From Bacillota bacterium (GTDB lineage: Bacteria; Bacillota; DTU025): a stretch of DNA of 6,286 nt. Each line of letters opens with the position of its first letter. Position 1 is the stretch's first letter. A program made the position numbers and the translations under genes. Location of the stretch: NCBI GenBank assembly GCA_003456765.1, contig DMOT01000133.1, forward strand, positions 1 to 6,286, in the 5' to 3' direction. Shown here piece after piece: positions 5,930 to 6,286 of the stretch. The notes below the pieces were generated by a model. The model did no database searches, had not been told where the DNA came from, and worked only from the letters and a program-made list of their open reading frames with translations.

Positions 5930-5949
5930 TGCGAAGTTTCCGGTATAAT
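5921..5949 (+). promoter_or_regulatory. Promoter of the TPP-enzyme gene
   Basis: TATAAT at 5944-5949 is a perfect -10 box. The -35 position, 17 nt upstream (GGCAAC, 5921-5926), is a poor match to TTGACA. Transcription would start near 5956, giving a leader of about 130 nt before the ATG at 6085. The orientation fits the divergent TPP-enzyme gene. Confidence 0.5.
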
Positions 5950-6084
5950 GACAGTATCGTACGTCTGTTTGTTGTCACTTATGATCATATTCTTGTCCAC
6001 AGGGTTGCAGGGCTCGCCTAATGCTCGAAAGTGGCGGGCCGGATCCGATGCGGCGCATTGTCTACACAAATAAGGAGGCGTTCC

Positions 6085-6282
6085 ATGCGCAAGAAGAACT
6101 GTTGGGAAATGATTGTGTCGGCTTTGGAAGCTGAAGAAGTGGAATACGTGTTCGGCATGCCGGGAAGCTCGAAGCTGCTCTACGATGCAATGTACGAATC
6201 GAAAAAGGTCAGGCCTGTGCACGCTCGCGAACAGTCAAGCGGCGTGTTTATGGCAATAGGATATTCTTGCGTATTCCGATGA
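6085..6282 (+). CDS. Thiamine-diphosphate-dependent enzyme (acetolactate synthase-like), N-terminal fragment with early stop
   Basis: The 65 residues match the start of the TPP-enzyme pyrimidine-binding domain shared by acetolactate synthase, benzoylformate/sulfopyruvate decarboxylases and IolD-like hydrolases. EAEEVEYVFGMPGSS (residues 15-29) is the usual first strand and loop. E49 in HAREQSSGVFMAIGYS is the conserved glutamate that activates the cofactor. The start is secure: AAGGAGG (6072-6078) lies 6 nt before the ATG. Family members run to about 550 residues, but here TGA follows CVFR at 6280-6282, and after S61 the sequence no longer resembles the family in any frame. This may be a frameshift, an insertion junction, or low-quality sequence at the window edge. 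The reaction cannot be assigned from this fragment. It diverges from btpA and may belong to the same pathway. Confidence 0.7.
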   Translation: MRKKNCWEMIVSALEAEEVEYVFGMPGSSKLLYDAMYESKKVRPVHAREQSSGVFMAIGYSCVFR

Positions 6283-6286
6283 AATC

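Larger units (their letters stand above)
5549..6084. other. Divergent intergenic region between btpA and the TPP-enzyme gene
   Basis: This 536-nt region holds the btpA leader and promoter on the left, phased repeats and inverted repeats in the middle, and the TATAAT promoter on the right. A 106-codon plus-strand frame (5753-6073) ends in the TPP-gene ribosome site, but it starts on a GTG with GGAGGT touching it, contains the TATAAT promoter, and is rich in Cys, Ser, His and Arg as out-of-frame readings usually are, so it is not accepted as a gene. No RNA gene is seen. Confidence 0.5.

Noticed and set aside
5753..6073. A 106-codon plus-strand frame with a CSCCGH-type cysteine cluster and a hydrophobic stretch, ending in the TPP-gene ribosome site
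   Set aside because: It begins at a GTG touched directly by GGAGGT, contains the best promoter of the region, and has the Cys/His/Ser/Arg-rich composition of an untranslated frame; no family is recognised.
5839..6222. A 127-codon minus-strand frame antisense to the TPP-enzyme start
   Set aside because: It runs antisense through a well-supported start and ribosome site and has no recognisable domain.
1..6286. CRISPR arrays, tRNA or rRNA genes, and transposases
   Set aside because: No spaced identical repeats, cloverleaf features or transposase motifs were seen on either strand; the odd right edge alone does not demonstrate an insertion sequence.

Overview
This 6,286-base window is about half G+C and gene-dense, with strong Shine-Dalgarno sites and mostly ATG/GTG starts. 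It looks like a bacterial catabolic locus for a carbohydrate-like substrate. A flavoprotein carrying a compact four-cysteine Fe-S motif points to an anaerobe. The mixed AGG/AGA/CGN arginine codons and the family mix would suit Bacillota, Synergistota or Thermotogota-like lineages, but the sequence does not fix the taxon.

Layout. Five genes lie on the minus strand and read right to left: a BtpA/SgcQ-family TIM-barrel protein (4751-5548), an FGGY carbohydrate kinase (2497-4062), a DppA-type M55 D-aminopeptidase (1597-2421), an Fe-S flavoprotein (881-1600) and a MalG-like ABC sugar permease (836 down to the left edge, complete or almost so). From the kinase leftward the genes are tightly packed: gaps of 75 and 44 nt, and a 4-nt GTGA overlap between the peptidase and the flavoprotein. 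On the plus strand, diverging from btpA, a thiamine-diphosphate (TPP) enzyme gene starts at 6085. It meets an in-frame stop after 65 codons, just before the right edge.

Non-coding regions. Two long stretches are not filled by recognisable genes. The 670-nt gap at 4072-4750 holds a hairpin, a promoter for the kinase operon and a leader of about 340 nt with two tandem possible small ORFs and several short hairpins. The 536-nt divergent region at 5549-6084 holds the btpA promoter and a separate plus-strand promoter with a perfect TATAAT box. The btpA and kinase promoters share two blocks: a core with a 14-nt identity and a fixed 11-nt spacing, and an upstream block that sits 22 nt farther away in one copy. 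This suggests one regulator controlling both transcription units.

Likely joint function (inference). The permease imports a sugar, polyol or sugar conjugate and the kinase phosphorylates it. BtpA, the flavoprotein and the TPP enzyme may act on intermediates. The peptidase hints that the substrate, or a companion nutrient, contains D-amino-acid peptides. No substrate can be named from the sequence.
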